A stretch of 64,000 nt of DNA from the NCBI RefSeq assembly GCF_900103345.1, contig NZ_LT629702.1, forward strand, positions 744,001 to 808,000. The letters run 5' to 3'. Origin of the DNA: Pseudomonas azotoformans. Its GTDB lineage: Bacteria; Pseudomonadota; Gammaproteobacteria; Pseudomonadales; Pseudomonadaceae. The translations under genes were made by a program, and so were the position numbers. Shown piece after piece: positions 37,631-45,420 of this stretch (the first letter of the stretch is position 1; every line of letters starts with the position of its first letter). The notes beneath the pieces are model-generated. The model did not search any database and was not told the origin of the DNA. It saw only the letters and a list, made by a program, of their open reading frames with translations.

Positions 37631-39214
37631 TCAGATCACATGGAAACCGTGGGTGCCGTCGCGTGCCAACTGGTCGACCAGGCCGAATTCCCAGTCCAGA
37701 TAGGCTTGCATGGCTTCCCTGGGGTTGTCGGTGCCTTCGTACGGGCGGCGGTAGCGGTCGATACGCGGCGAGGCCAGGTGGGTTTCGCCTGCTTCCAGCG
37801 GCAGCTGCGCGTTGATCCAGCCGGCAGTGCCGTCCTGCAGCAGGAACACCTGCTTGCCGGTGAGGGTTTCGACTTCAGCCACCGCCAGGCGCGCCAGTTG
37901 GCTGCTGCCGCAGGTCAGCACGTAACGCTGGGCGGCGGGCACCTTGGCCAGGGCCTCGGCGAGTTGTGCACGCAGTACCCACCAGGCTCCGGGGATATGG
38001 CGCTTCACGTAGTTGGCGCTGGCGGTGAAATCCAGCACCACGGTGTCGCCATGGGCCAGCCAATCGACGAGGGTATGGGGGCTGATCAGCTCGGCCTGGG
38101 GCGGCACCGGCACCGGCGCGACCCAAGTGCCTTGCTCACTGAGGTGCGCCGCTTGCAGGTCGTCCAGCACATGCACTTCCCAGCCTAATTGGGCCAGCCA
38201 GGACGCGGACATGTTTGCGCGCACGCCATCGTCATCCGCGAGCACCAGCCGGGCACCGCGCACGCTGGCGAAATGATCGGTTTCCTGCACCAGTTGCCCG
38301 CCCGGCGTGGAGCGTGCGCCCGGCAGGTGACCGGCTTCGAATTCTTCCGGGGTGCGTACATCGAACAGGTAGGTGGTGCGTGTGGTGTCCTGCTGCCAGG
38401 TGCGCAGGTCGCTCAGGGTGGCACGGCCAACGCTGGCCTTGTCGGCGACACGCCGCGCATCCACGGCTGCGATCTGGCGGTGCTCCTCGGAGGTCGGCGC
38501 AAAACGCCGCGATTGGCCATGGGCAAGTTTCTGCCCGGCCAGGGTCCAGCCGATGGTGCCGTTGCGCAGGGCCGACACCGGATTGGCCACGCCGGCATTG
38601 ATCAGCGATTGGGTGCCGATAATGCTGCGGGTACGTCCGGCGCAGTTGACGATGATGCGGGTGGCCGGGTCGGGCGCCAGTTCGCGGGCGCGCAACACCA
38701 GTTCGGCCCCCGGCACGCTGATGCCGGTGGGAATGCTCATGGTCTGGTATTCGTCGAAACGCCGGGCATCGAGCACCACCACATCGGCCTGGCTGTCGAG
38801 CAGCGCCTGCACCTCTTCAGCGGCCAGGGACGGCGTATGTCGTTCGCTTTCCACCAGTTCGCCGAACGCCTTGCTCGGTACGTTGACGTCGATGAACAGC
38901 TCGCCACCGGCCTTGCGCCAACCGTCCAGGCCGCCTTCGAGCAGGCTGACCTGGGAATAGCCCAACGCAACCAGGCGCTCGGCGGCGCGGGCGGCCAGGC
39001 CTTCACCGTTGTCGTACACGGTGACCTGGGTATCGCGCCGTGGAATGCGTGCATACACCTCCAGCTCAAGCTTGGACAGCGGGATGTTCGCGGCAAACAG
39101 TGGATGGGATTCGGCGAACGGCGCTTCTTCGCGCACGTCGATCAGCGCGACTTCTGCATGGTCCAACAGGGCCTGGCGAATCCGGGCAAAGCTGCGGGTG
39201 GAGAGGGTGGTCAT
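37631..39214 (-). CDS. Four-domain rhodanese-like sulfurtransferase
   Basis: 527-residue cytosolic protein with four rhodanese-like domains (about residues 8-110, 128-240, 272-365, 382-485). The active-site position alternates. Domain 2 has cysteine in NCAGRTRS (near 191) and domain 4 in LTCGSSQL (near 434). Domain 1 has Asp (VYDNGEG near 65) and domain 3 has Asp (LADDDGVRAN near 327). Two tandem units, each with one dead and one live domain, are suggested. The start overlaps the cysteine dioxygenase stop (ATGA), so both proteins are made together. A role in moving sulfane sulfur released from cysteine or thiol oxidation is likely but unproven. Confidence 0.9.
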   Translation of the reverse strand: MTTLSTRSFARIRQALLDHAEVALIDVREEAPFAESHPLFAANIPLSKLELEVYARIPRRDTQVTVYDNGEGLAARAAERLVALGYSQVSLLEGGLDGWRKAGGELFIDVNVPSKAFGELVESERHTPSLAAEEVQALLDSQADVVVLDARRFDEYQTMSIPTGISVPGAELVLRARELAPDPATRIIVNCAGRTRSIIGTQSLINAGVANPVSALRNGTIGWTLAGQKLAHGQSRRFAPTSEEHRQIAAVDARRVADKASVGRATLSDLRTWQQDTTRTTYLFDVRTPEEFEAGHLPGARSTPGGQLVQETDHFASVRGARLVLADDDGVRANMSASWLAQLGWEVHVLDDLQAAHLSEQGTWVAPVPVPPQAELISPHTLVDWLAHGDTVVLDFTASANYVKRHIPGAWWVLRAQLAEALAKVPAAQRYVLTCGSSQLARLAVAEVETLTGKQVFLLQDGTAGWINAQLPLEAGETHLASPRIDRYRRPYEGTDNPREAMQAYLDWEFGLVDQLARDGTHGFHVI

Positions 39215-39822
39215 AGGGCAGGGCTCTTTTCTTTGGACAAATCCCAGATATTCGGGAGGAAGGCGTTGGAATAACCGGAGATAAACAGTTTCTCGCTGCC
39301 GTCGGGCTGGTACACCGCGCGGCGCACCGCACCGATATTGGCGCCGTACACATGGATGCTGATGGACACCTGGTCGCTGTGGGCGTTGCTCACCTGGTGG
39401 ATGTCGCCGACCTTGGGCGACACCGCTTCAACCTGGCCCGGCACCAACTGGATCGGCTTGCCTTCGGCCATCAGGCGGCCGTCAGGGGCGCGTTCAAACC
39501 CTTGGGAAAACTCTGAGCCGCGCAGCATCCCGATCAGGCCCCATACCCGGTGGTCGTGGATCGGTGTGCTTTGTCCCGGCCCCCACACAAAGCTGACGAT
39601 GCTGAAACGCTGGCGTGAATCGGCATGCAGCAGGAACTGCTGGTAGCGCTCGGGATCAGGTTGGGCGAATTCGTCGGGAAGCCAGTCGTCATGGCTGACC
39701 AGTTGCGCCAGCAGCTTGCCGCCACGGTGCAGCAGGTCGCCTTCGCGTGGATTACCGTCGATCAATTCCGCCAGGGCGCCTATGAAGGCTCTGAGTCTCT
39801 CGGGGTGTCGGGCCTGGGTCAT
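39211..39822 (-). CDS. Cysteine dioxygenase-family thiol dioxygenase
   Basis: 203-residue cupin of the type I cysteine dioxygenase family. The iron ligands are two histidines in TPIHDHRVWGLIG (near residue 88) and the histidine in VGDIHQVSNAHSD (near 141). SIHVYGANIG carries the conserved tyrosine. It oxidises cysteine to cysteine sulfinate, or 3-mercaptopropionate to its sulfinate; bacterial members do either and the sequence alone does not decide. First gene of a unit with the four-domain rhodanese and divergent from a LysR gene 217 bases away, which is a plausible regulator. Confidence 0.88.
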   Translation of the reverse strand: MTQARHPERLRAFIGALAELIDGNPREGDLLHRGGKLLAQLVSHDDWLPDEFAQPDPERYQQFLLHADSRQRFSIVSFVWGPGQSTPIHDHRVWGLIGMLRGSEFSQGFERAPDGRLMAEGKPIQLVPGQVEAVSPKVGDIHQVSNAHSDQVSISIHVYGANIGAVRRAVYQPDGSEKLFISGYSNAFLPNIWDLSKEKSPAL

Positions 39823-40039
39823 GACAGTTCCATCGTGCGGTCGGTGGTGATGGGTTTATCTAAGCATAATGTTTATAGTTAATATGCTATTTTTTAATGA
39901 TTAGCTTATAGCTGAAGGTAATTTAGAACTGGTCTGAATAGCGTTAGACGTTATCGATCACAGCGCAGGCTATCCAGGCAGCTTTCCTGCAACTATGCTT
40001 CGCACACATCTTAATGACGGTTCTCTATGTGCGGCCCAA
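39823..40039. promoter_or_regulatory. Divergent promoter region, thiol dioxygenase / LysR
   Basis: 217 bases, strongly AT-rich between 39855 and 39935 against a GC-rich background. Short dyads such as AGCTTATAGCT (near 39903) fall in the tract. This is the expected place for LysR-type binding (T-N11-A motifs) and for the promoters of both divergent units. Individual boxes cannot be assigned with confidence. Confidence 0.5.
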
Positions 40040-40945
40040 ATGAAAATTGACGATATCGATGCCTTTGTCGAAGTGATTCGTTGCCAGTCCATCAGCCACG
40101 CCGCCGAGTCGTTGCAACTGACCCAGCCGGCCATTACCCGTCGCGTGCAGAACTTCGAGCAGGCGTTGGGGGTGGAGTTGTTCGACCGCAACACCAAGCC
40201 CCTCAAGCCCACGCTGATCGGCACCCGCGTCTACGAGCAGTGCCGGTTGATCCTGCGCGAGATGGACGCCCTGCGCGAACTGGTGGCCACCGATGCACCG
40301 CCCACTGGCCTGTTGCGCCTGGGCGTGCCGCAGACCATCGGCGATGTGGTGTTGCTGGATGCACTCAAGCACCTGCGCACCGAATACCCCGACCTGCGTG
40401 CCCAGGTCGCTACGGGGTGGGGCAGCCAACTGGTGGGCAAGATCGAACGCGGTGAGCTGGATGCGGCGGCGGCGCTGTTCCCGGCGGGCAAGATCTTCCC
40501 GGACAACATCGTCGGCGAGTCCATCGGCAAGATGGAACTGGTGGTGGTGTGCGCCAAGGCGCAGTTGCCGAAGAAACCGTGCAAGCTGGCGGATGTGTAC
40601 CAGAACGGCTGGATTCTCAACCCGGATGGCTGCGGCTTCCGTGCGGGCTTGCAGCGGACCTTGTCCGATCAGGGCCTGGCGCTGCGGGTCAACCTGGAAA
40701 CCTTCGGCACCGAGCTGCAATTGGGCCTGGTGGCGGACGGCCTGGGCCTGGGCCTGGTGCCGCGCCCGCTGCTGGAACGCAGCGCGCACCGCGAGCACCT
40801 GGCGGTGATGCCGCTCAAGGACTTCAAGCCGGTGATGGACCTGTGGCTGATCTACCCGCACTTCCTGGGCAACCTGCAGGGGCCGGTGGATGCGTTTGGC
40901 AAGCTGGTGGCTGCCTCATTGCACAAGATCAGAGACGCCGCTTAA
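40040..40945 (+). CDS. LysR-family regulator of sulfur genes (putative)
   Basis: 301-residue LysR regulator. The winged helix is at residues 1-62 (MKIDDIDAFVEVIRCQSISHAAESLQLTQPAITRRVQNFE), followed by the linker helix and the effector domain (about 90-295; LLRLGVPQTIGDVVLLDALKHL, GLVADGLGLGLVPRPLLERS). ATG 40040 is preferred over the longer frame from 39995 because it starts exactly at the LysR consensus. Divergent from the thiol dioxygenase-rhodanese pair, hence the likely role as their regulator. A REPIN follows the stop. Confidence 0.87.
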   Translation: MKIDDIDAFVEVIRCQSISHAAESLQLTQPAITRRVQNFEQALGVELFDRNTKPLKPTLIGTRVYEQCRLILREMDALRELVATDAPPTGLLRLGVPQTIGDVVLLDALKHLRTEYPDLRAQVATGWGSQLVGKIERGELDAAAALFPAGKIFPDNIVGESIGKMELVVVCAKAQLPKKPCKLADVYQNGWILNPDGCGFRAGLQRTLSDQGLALRVNLETFGTELQLGLVADGLGLGLVPRPLLERSAHREHLAVMPLKDFKPVMDLWLIYPHFLGNLQGPVDAFGKLVAASLHKIRDAA

Positions 40946-40966
40946 CCTTAGTGAAAGCAGCTTTAT

Positions 40967-41057
40967 ATGTGGGAGCGGGCTTGCTCGCGAATGCAGTGTG
41001 TCAGTCAAAGCTGTTCTAACTGATCCACCGCTTTCGCGAGCAAGCCCGCTCCCACAT
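40967..41057. repeat. REPIN (GGAGCGGGCTTGCTCGCG type)
   Basis: Inverted REP pair TGTGGGAGCGGGCTTGCTCG / mirror with about 50 intervening bases, after the LysR gene. Same subtype as the element at 32991-33080. Confidence 0.9.
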
Positions 41058-41190
41058 TTGCTCTGTGTTGTTGCTTGAATGGTTATGAAAAAAAATAATA
41101 ATTAGCTTAGATTAAAATGTGCTTTTTATTATTTTTTTGCATCCCCTAGGCTTGCCTGGAAGTCCTTAAGGCCATCCAGGAAGTTTTGCC

Positions 41191-41988
41191 ATGAGCAGCG
41201 TCACCTCGATTTCCAGCGTTTCCAGCAACACCGTTCGCCAACGCGTCACGCCAGAAGAATGGGAAGTGCGCGTCAAGCTGGCCGCCGCCTATCGCCTGGC
41301 GGCCTTGTACAAGTGGACCGACCATATCTATACCCACTTCTCCGCCCGTGTGCCGGGCCCGGAGGAGCATTTCCTGATCAACGCCTTCGGCTTGCTGTTC
41401 GATGAAATCAGTGCGTCCAACCTGGTCAAGGTCGACCTCGATGGCACTATCGTGGATGACCCGACGGGCCTGGGCATCAACTACGCCGGCTATGTCATCC
41501 ACAGCGCCATCCACGGCGCGCGTCACGACCTGCAAGCGGTGCTGCACACCCATACCCGCGACGGCATCGCGGTGTCGGCGCAAAAAGACGGCTTGCTGCC
41601 GATCTCCCAGCACTCCATCGGTTTCTCCGGGCGGGTGGCCTATCACGGTTATGAAGGGATTGCCCTCGACCTTGACGAGCGCGAGCGCTTGGTTGCCGAC
41701 CTGGGCGACAAAAGCGTGATGATCCTGCGCAATCATGGGTTGTTGACCGCGGGCGTCAGCGTAGAGCATGCGTTTCAGCAACTGCAGCAACTTGAGCGGG
41801 CCTGCAATATCCAGGTCGCAGCGCAGGCAGCGGGGAATGCGGAGTTGATCTTCCCGCCGCAGGAAGTGGTGGAGAAAGTCGAGCAACAGGCCAAGGCGCA
41901 CGCCAGCGGCGAAGGCCCGGGCGTGGCGCGGCATTGGAATGCGCTGGTCCGGCAGTTGGAGCGCAGCGATACCGACTACAAAAACTGA
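41191..41988 (+). CDS. Class II aldolase/adducin-family protein
   Basis: 265-residue class II aldolase/adducin family protein. Zinc ligands appear in VLHTHTRDGIAVSA (two His near 118-120) and in LRNHGLLTAG (His near 180), with the acidic residue further upstream in the fold (FGLLFDEISASNLVKVD). Typical family members cleave or epimerise sugar phosphates such as fuculose-phosphate or ribulose-phosphate; many relatives in sulfur/oxygenase neighbourhoods have no known substrate. An AT-rich leader (41085-41145) and AGGAAG lie upstream of ATG 41191. A perfect palindrome follows the stop. Confidence 0.85.
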   Translation: MSSVTSISSVSSNTVRQRVTPEEWEVRVKLAAAYRLAALYKWTDHIYTHFSARVPGPEEHFLINAFGLLFDEISASNLVKVDLDGTIVDDPTGLGINYAGYVIHSAIHGARHDLQAVLHTHTRDGIAVSAQKDGLLPISQHSIGFSGRVAYHGYEGIALDLDERERLVADLGDKSVMILRNHGLLTAGVSVEHAFQQLQQLERACNIQVAAQAAGNAELIFPPQEVVEKVEQQAKAHASGEGPGVARHWNALVRQLERSDTDYKN

Positions 41989-41992
41989 GCTT

Positions 41993-42024
41993 AATGTGGG
42001 AGGGGGCTTGCCCCCTCCCACATT
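41993..42024. terminator. Collapsed REP palindrome, probable bidirectional terminator
   Basis: A perfect 32-base palindrome with 15-base arms (AATGTGGGAGGGGGC and its exact reverse complement) and a two-base TT loop. It looks like a REPIN that has lost its spacer. It lies between convergent genes, five bases after the aldolase stop, and can fold on both transcripts. Confidence 0.75.
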
Positions 42025-42040
42025 GGGTTTTGTGTTGTGC

Positions 42041-43123
42041 TCAGGCGACTTGTTTGGCCTGTTCGCGTTCTGCGATCAGTTGGCGGGTGAGGGGGATCAG
42101 GCGCTTGCCGTAGTCAATCGCATCATTCAGAGGATCAAACCCACGAATCAGGAACGTGGTGATCCCCAGGTCGTAATAATCCACCAAGGCCTCCGCGACC
42201 TGCTCAGCGGTGCCCACCAGCGAGGTGGAATTGCCCTGCGCACCGAGCAACCCGGCAATCCCGGTCCACAAGCGCTTATCCAGGCGTGAGCCTTGCGCCG
42301 CTGCGGCGAGCAAGCGGCGCGAGCCTTCGTTGGGCGGTTCACGCCGCACAAAGCCATTGTTCTCTGCCAGCTCGGTCGCCTGCTGCAAGATGCGCTCGGC
42401 CCGTGCCCACGCCAGCTCTTCGGTCTCGGCGAGGATCGGCCGCAACGACAAGCTGAACCTGATCGTACGCCCATGCCTGGCTGCTTCGGCGCGTACCTGG
42501 GTGACGATCTCGCGCACCTGCTCGTAGGTTTCGCCCCACAGCGCATACACGTCGGCATGCTTGCCCGCCACTTCAATCGCCGCTTTGGACGAGCCACCGA
42601 AATACAGCGGGATATGCGGCTGCTGTGGCGACTTCACCGTGGAGTGCGCACCTTCGACCTGATAGTAGGTGCCCTTGAAGTCGAAGGGCTGCTCGCTGGT
42701 CCATTCCTGGCGCACCACGCTCAGGTATTCGTCGGTGCGGGCGTAGCGTTCGTCCTTGCCGATATGGCTGCCATCGGCGCGCAGTTCGCGGTCGTCGCCG
42801 CCGGTGATGATGTGCACCGCTGTACGCCCGCCGTTGAACACATCAAGGGTGGTGAATTGGCGCGCGGCCAGGGTGGGCTGGGCGAAACCGGGGCGGTGGG
42901 CGATGAGAAATTGCAGCTTGGTGGTCACGCTGGCGGCGTGGGAGGCGATCAGCGTGCTGTCCGGGCTGTTGGAGTGGAAGGCCACCAGGGCGCGGTCGAA
43001 ACCGGCCTCTTCGTGGGCGCGGGCCACGCTCTCGACGTAGTCGGGTTGCAGGGTAGGGCCGCTGCGCGGATGGATCTCGGAAGCGTGATGGCCGCCAATG
43101 TAGCCGATGAATTCGATGCTCAT
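42041..43123 (-). CDS. SsuD-like LLM-class flavin-dependent monooxygenase
   Basis: 360-residue luciferase-like monooxygenase of the SsuD (alkanesulfonate monooxygenase) type. Motifs include AHEEAGFDRALVAFHSNSPDS (near 36), FLIAHRPGFAQPTLAARQFTTLD (near 72-94), GGRTAVHIITGGDDRELRADG (near 98) and PLYFGGSSKAAIEVAGKHADVYALWGE (near 172-197). It cleaves sulfonates to aldehyde and sulfite with FMNH2 and oxygen if the SsuD role holds. No flavin reductase is adjacent. It is convergent with the aldolase gene. Confidence 0.87.
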   Translation of the reverse strand: MSIEFIGYIGGHHASEIHPRSGPTLQPDYVESVARAHEEAGFDRALVAFHSNSPDSTLIASHAASVTTKLQFLIAHRPGFAQPTLAARQFTTLDVFNGGRTAVHIITGGDDRELRADGSHIGKDERYARTDEYLSVVRQEWTSEQPFDFKGTYYQVEGAHSTVKSPQQPHIPLYFGGSSKAAIEVAGKHADVYALWGETYEQVREIVTQVRAEAARHGRTIRFSLSLRPILAETEELAWARAERILQQATELAENNGFVRREPPNEGSRRLLAAAAQGSRLDKRLWTGIAGLLGAQGNSTSLVGTAEQVAEALVDYYDLGITTFLIRGFDPLNDAIDYGKRLIPLTRQLIAEREQAKQVA

Positions 43124-43236
43124 GGTCTGTCCTTGTCTTGGGTGTGATTACCACCTCCACCGGGCAGGGGGTCGGTTATTCGCGTCCAAAGTAGGGGCAG
43201 GGACGGGGTCTGTAAAATGCCGATTGGTTCTAACCT

Positions 43237-43260
43237 AATTATTAAAATGTGGAATTATTA
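43237..43260. promoter_or_regulatory. AT-rich direct repeat upstream of the SsuD-like gene
   Basis: Two copies of AATTATTA (43237-43244 and 43253-43260) spaced 16 bases apart. They lie inside a loosely inverted tract between AACCTAATTATTA and TATTAATTTGGTT, about 115 bases upstream of the minus-strand monooxygenase. Candidate operator for a LysR or similar regulator. Confidence 0.35.
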
Positions 43261-43378
43261 ATTTGGTTGTGTATCAGTAAATTGCATCTTCAGAGTGTTT
43301 AGGCGAGTCACCTGCCGGCTTTTCATGTGCCAAGGCTGACTTTAGATAACGTTGTATTTTCCCCGGCACTGAGGTCTG

Positions 43379-44035
43379 ATGGGCGCCGAAACGGGCTTGC
43401 CGGATTGGGGAACTATGCGGGCAGAACTTGCGCAATATGGCGGCATTACCGTCATGATTCCGGCCGCGATCATCATCGCCGTGTGGTTGCGGTATTCCAA
43501 CCCTCGGGCACTGAGGGCCTGGATCATTACGGTCGGTGTCGCTTATTCAGTGGTCGCGCTCAGCAAGTTGCTGTTCAAGGGCTGGGGCCTGTCATTTCAG
43601 CGCTTGGACATTGCCGTCATCAGCGGCCATGCCATGAATACCTGCCTGATGCTCACCGTGGCGCTGAGTCTGGTGGCCCGCCAGTTCAATCCGGCATTGC
43701 GCTGGCCGGCGGCAGGTGCGGGGTTACTCGCCAGCGCCTGGTTTGGTGCTTACTGTGTCGCGCCGTACATACATCCAGTCAATGAAGCACTGGCCGGTGT
43801 TACCGTGGGTGCTGTCGCGGCGATTGCCTTTCTCTGGCGCATTGAGACCACCCACGTCAGGGTGTCCCCCTCTTTCATCGGCGGTGGGCTGGTGGTGTTG
43901 CTGGCCTGCGCACTGGTGCCAAAGTTCAACGCCGAGTTGCTGCTCAACCGGGTTGCCATCACCTTGTCAGGTGCCGACCAGGCCCATCAAGAGCCTTCCT
44001 GGCGGCTGGATGCGGCACACACAAAGGCCGAGTAA
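43379..44035 (+). CDS. PAP2-like membrane protein with eroded phosphatase motifs
   Basis: 218-residue integral membrane protein with about six hydrophobic segments (VMIPAAIIIAVWL, AWIITVGVAYSVVALSKLL, MNTCLMLTVALSLVA, AAGAGLLASAWFGAYCV, ALAGVTVGAVAAIAFL, GGGLVVLLACALV). It resembles the PAP2 lipid-phosphatase fold: SGHAMNT stands for the PSGH motif (near residue 80) and YIHPVNEALAG for the SRxxxxxHxxxD motif. The KxxxxxxRP motif and the final aspartate are not intact, so activity is uncertain. Its end overlaps the opposite-strand small gene by 49 bases. It lies left of the polysaccharide locus; undecaprenyl-phosphate recycling is a guess only. Confidence 0.6.
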   Translation: MGAETGLPDWGTMRAELAQYGGITVMIPAAIIIAVWLRYSNPRALRAWIITVGVAYSVVALSKLLFKGWGLSFQRLDIAVISGHAMNTCLMLTVALSLVARQFNPALRWPAAGAGLLASAWFGAYCVAPYIHPVNEALAGVTVGAVAAIAFLWRIETTHVRVSPSFIGGGLVVLLACALVPKFNAELLLNRVAITLSGADQAHQEPSWRLDAAHTKAE

Positions 44036-44319
44036 GTCACCAGGTCCAGCGCCCGGTGGCTGTCCACCATCAGTTCCAGCAACACCGTCTGCGCATTGAA
44101 ACGCCGCATATCGCCGCGCAGCCGCGCCTCGTTCATCTGCTTGAGCAGCGTATGGGTGATCTGCTGCGGTGAGCTGCCGTGCAGCTGCTCCAGCCAACGG
44201 CCGATGGCCTGGGTATTGCGCCGGTATTGCGTACCCACCGGCGGCTCGGCGAAACCTTCGAACATCCCGGTGAGTTTTCTCAGCGCATAGCTGCGTATCA
44301 CATCATCCAACAGGCTCAT
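43987..44319 (-). CDS. Small protein of unknown function
   Basis: 110-residue soluble, Arg-rich and largely helical protein (MSLLDDVIRSYALRKLTGMF...), with no motif I recognise. Its start overlaps the stop of the upstream 102-residue gene by four bases (ATGA), so the two are one translation unit. The 3' end overlaps the PAP2-like gene on the other strand. Overlap coupling and lack of internal stops support it being real. Confidence 0.6.
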   Translation of the reverse strand: MSLLDDVIRSYALRKLTGMFEGFAEPPVGTQYRRNTQAIGRWLEQLHGSSPQQITHTLLKQMNEARLRGDMRRFNAQTVLLELMVDSHRALDLVTYSAFVCAASSRQEGS

Positions 44320-44624
44320 GGCCGCTCCTCGGTGCCGCAGATGTTCGCCAGCAACTCGGCGGTCTTGACCCGCATGAACTGGCTGTCACCGCGACTTTCC
44401 ACGCACAGGCACACCGACAGCGCATCACTCACCTGCAACTTGAAGCGCCAATCGGCGAACACCATCGACAGTCCGGAACAGGATTCATCGCTGGCCAGGG
44501 AATTGTCGCGGTATAACACCTGCATGCGCTCGACGACGCGGGTCGAGTTATTCACTTCGACATGAATGTTTCCCGAAGAAGGAAATAGACCAATACGCTC
44601 TACCAATAACTTTGACATGTTCAT
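44316..44624 (-). CDS. Small protein of unknown function
   Basis: 102-residue protein (starts MNMSKLLVERIGLF; the third-codon ATG at 44618 is an alternative). It has no signal peptide or membrane segment, and four cysteines in the C-terminal half. Read divergently from wzb across about 220 bases and coupled to the following 110-residue gene. I do not recognise the family. Sharing a promoter region with the polysaccharide operon suggests a functional or regulatory link, which is inference. Confidence 0.6.
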   Translation of the reverse strand: MNMSKLLVERIGLFPSSGNIHVEVNNSTRVVERMQVLYRDNSLASDESCSGLSMVFADWRFKLQVSDALSVCLCVESRGDSQFMRVKTAELLANICGTEERP

Positions 44625-44687
44625 GGCCGTCTCTTGTTGTTGCGGTCAGGCGGCACTTTATTCTGTGGGAGGGCAAAAGTACTGGAA

Positions 44688-44730
44688 TGTTATTTTTAGT
44701 CGGTTATGCCGGGTGTTGTTATTTTTAGTC
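44688..44730. promoter_or_regulatory. Direct repeats in the promoter region of the polysaccharide locus
   Basis: An exact 14-base repeat TGTTATTTTTAGTC occurs at 44688-44701 and 44717-44730, 29 bases apart. It sits in the divergent region between the small unknown gene (start 44624) and wzb (start 44844). It may be a pair of operator half-sites. No JUMPStart/ops sequence is visible here. Confidence 0.5.
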
Positions 44731-44843
44731 TGCCTCGGCAGGTGGTCGAAGTGCCGCGGTTGTGACCATAATCGCCTCGCTGCTTGAAGTAAGGTCTTCC
44801 CTTTTACTACCGGGTTAATACAGTCGGCGCGTGGGAGGTTGCC

Positions 44844-45284
44844 TTGTTCAATAGGATTTTGATTGTGTGTGTCGGCAATATTTGTCGCAGCCCCACGGCA
44901 GAACAATTACTGCGCAATGCGCTGGCGCACTCCGCGATAGAAGTGAGTTCTGCGGGGTTGGCCGCATTGCGTGACAGCCCGCTGGAGCCCACGGCTCTGC
45001 GGGTACTGGAAGAGCACGGGCATGCACCGGTTTCACACAGGGCACGTCAACTGACAAGCGCTGCGGTGAGTGACGCGGATCTTGTACTCGTGATGGAACA
45101 ACGGCATATCGACGGGGTACTCAGCCTCGCGCCGGAAGCACGGGGCAAAGTGTTCCTGCTGGGTAAATGGCAATACAACCGCGAGATCATGGACCCTTAT
45201 CGTCAAGGCAAACCAGCCTTTGTTCATGCCTATGCGTTGATAGAGCAAGCGGCTCAGGCGTGGGCGCAAAGGTTAGTCGGTTAA
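44844..45284 (+). CDS. wzb: Low-molecular-weight protein-tyrosine phosphatase (Wzb/Etp)
   Basis: 146-residue cytosolic phosphatase. The P-loop is VCVGNICRSP (CX5R, Cys9 to Arg15) and the general-acid loop IMDPYRQ near residue 118, the full signature of the family. It removes phosphate from the tyrosine cluster of the partner kinase Wzc, encoded 136 bases downstream, and so controls polysaccharide chain assembly. The start is TTG at 44844, chosen because GGGAGG lies about six bases before it and the reading begins exactly at the family N-terminus (MFNRILIVCVGN). The stop lies inside a nine-base tandem repeat. Confidence 0.93.
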   Translation: MFNRILIVCVGNICRSPTAEQLLRNALAHSAIEVSSAGLAALRDSPLEPTALRVLEEHGHAPVSHRARQLTSAAVSDADLVLVMEQRHIDGVLSLAPEARGKVFLLGKWQYNREIMDPYRQGKPAFVHAYALIEQAAQAWAQRLVG

Positions 45285-45311
45285 GTTGGTTAAGTTGGTT
45301 AAGTTGGTTAA
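45279..45311 (+). repeat. Nine-base tandem repeat over the wzb stop codon
   Basis: Unit GGTTAAGTT occurs three times exactly (45279-45305) plus a partial fourth. It begins in the last Gly codon of wzb. As the unit is a multiple of three, each copy supplies another in-frame TAA, so copy-number change would alter only the wzb-wzc spacer. Confidence 0.85.
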
Positions 45312-45420
45312 AAGTCGTCATGTAACACACTTGATAAGTTCTGCGTTAATCGTGCATGGAGCCGGGCGTCTTGCACCCTGTGCCATTCCTTGACTATTGG
45401 TTGGAAAAAAGAACTGACTT

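Noticed and set aside
16305..42024. Repeated REP pairs as a possible CRISPR array
   Set aside because: The repeats are dispersed singly between genes, are inverted rather than direct, and no cas gene is present.
44625..44843. JUMPStart/ops element before the polysaccharide locus
   Set aside because: The GGCGGTAG core is absent; only GGCGGCAC occurs, and not in the usual context.
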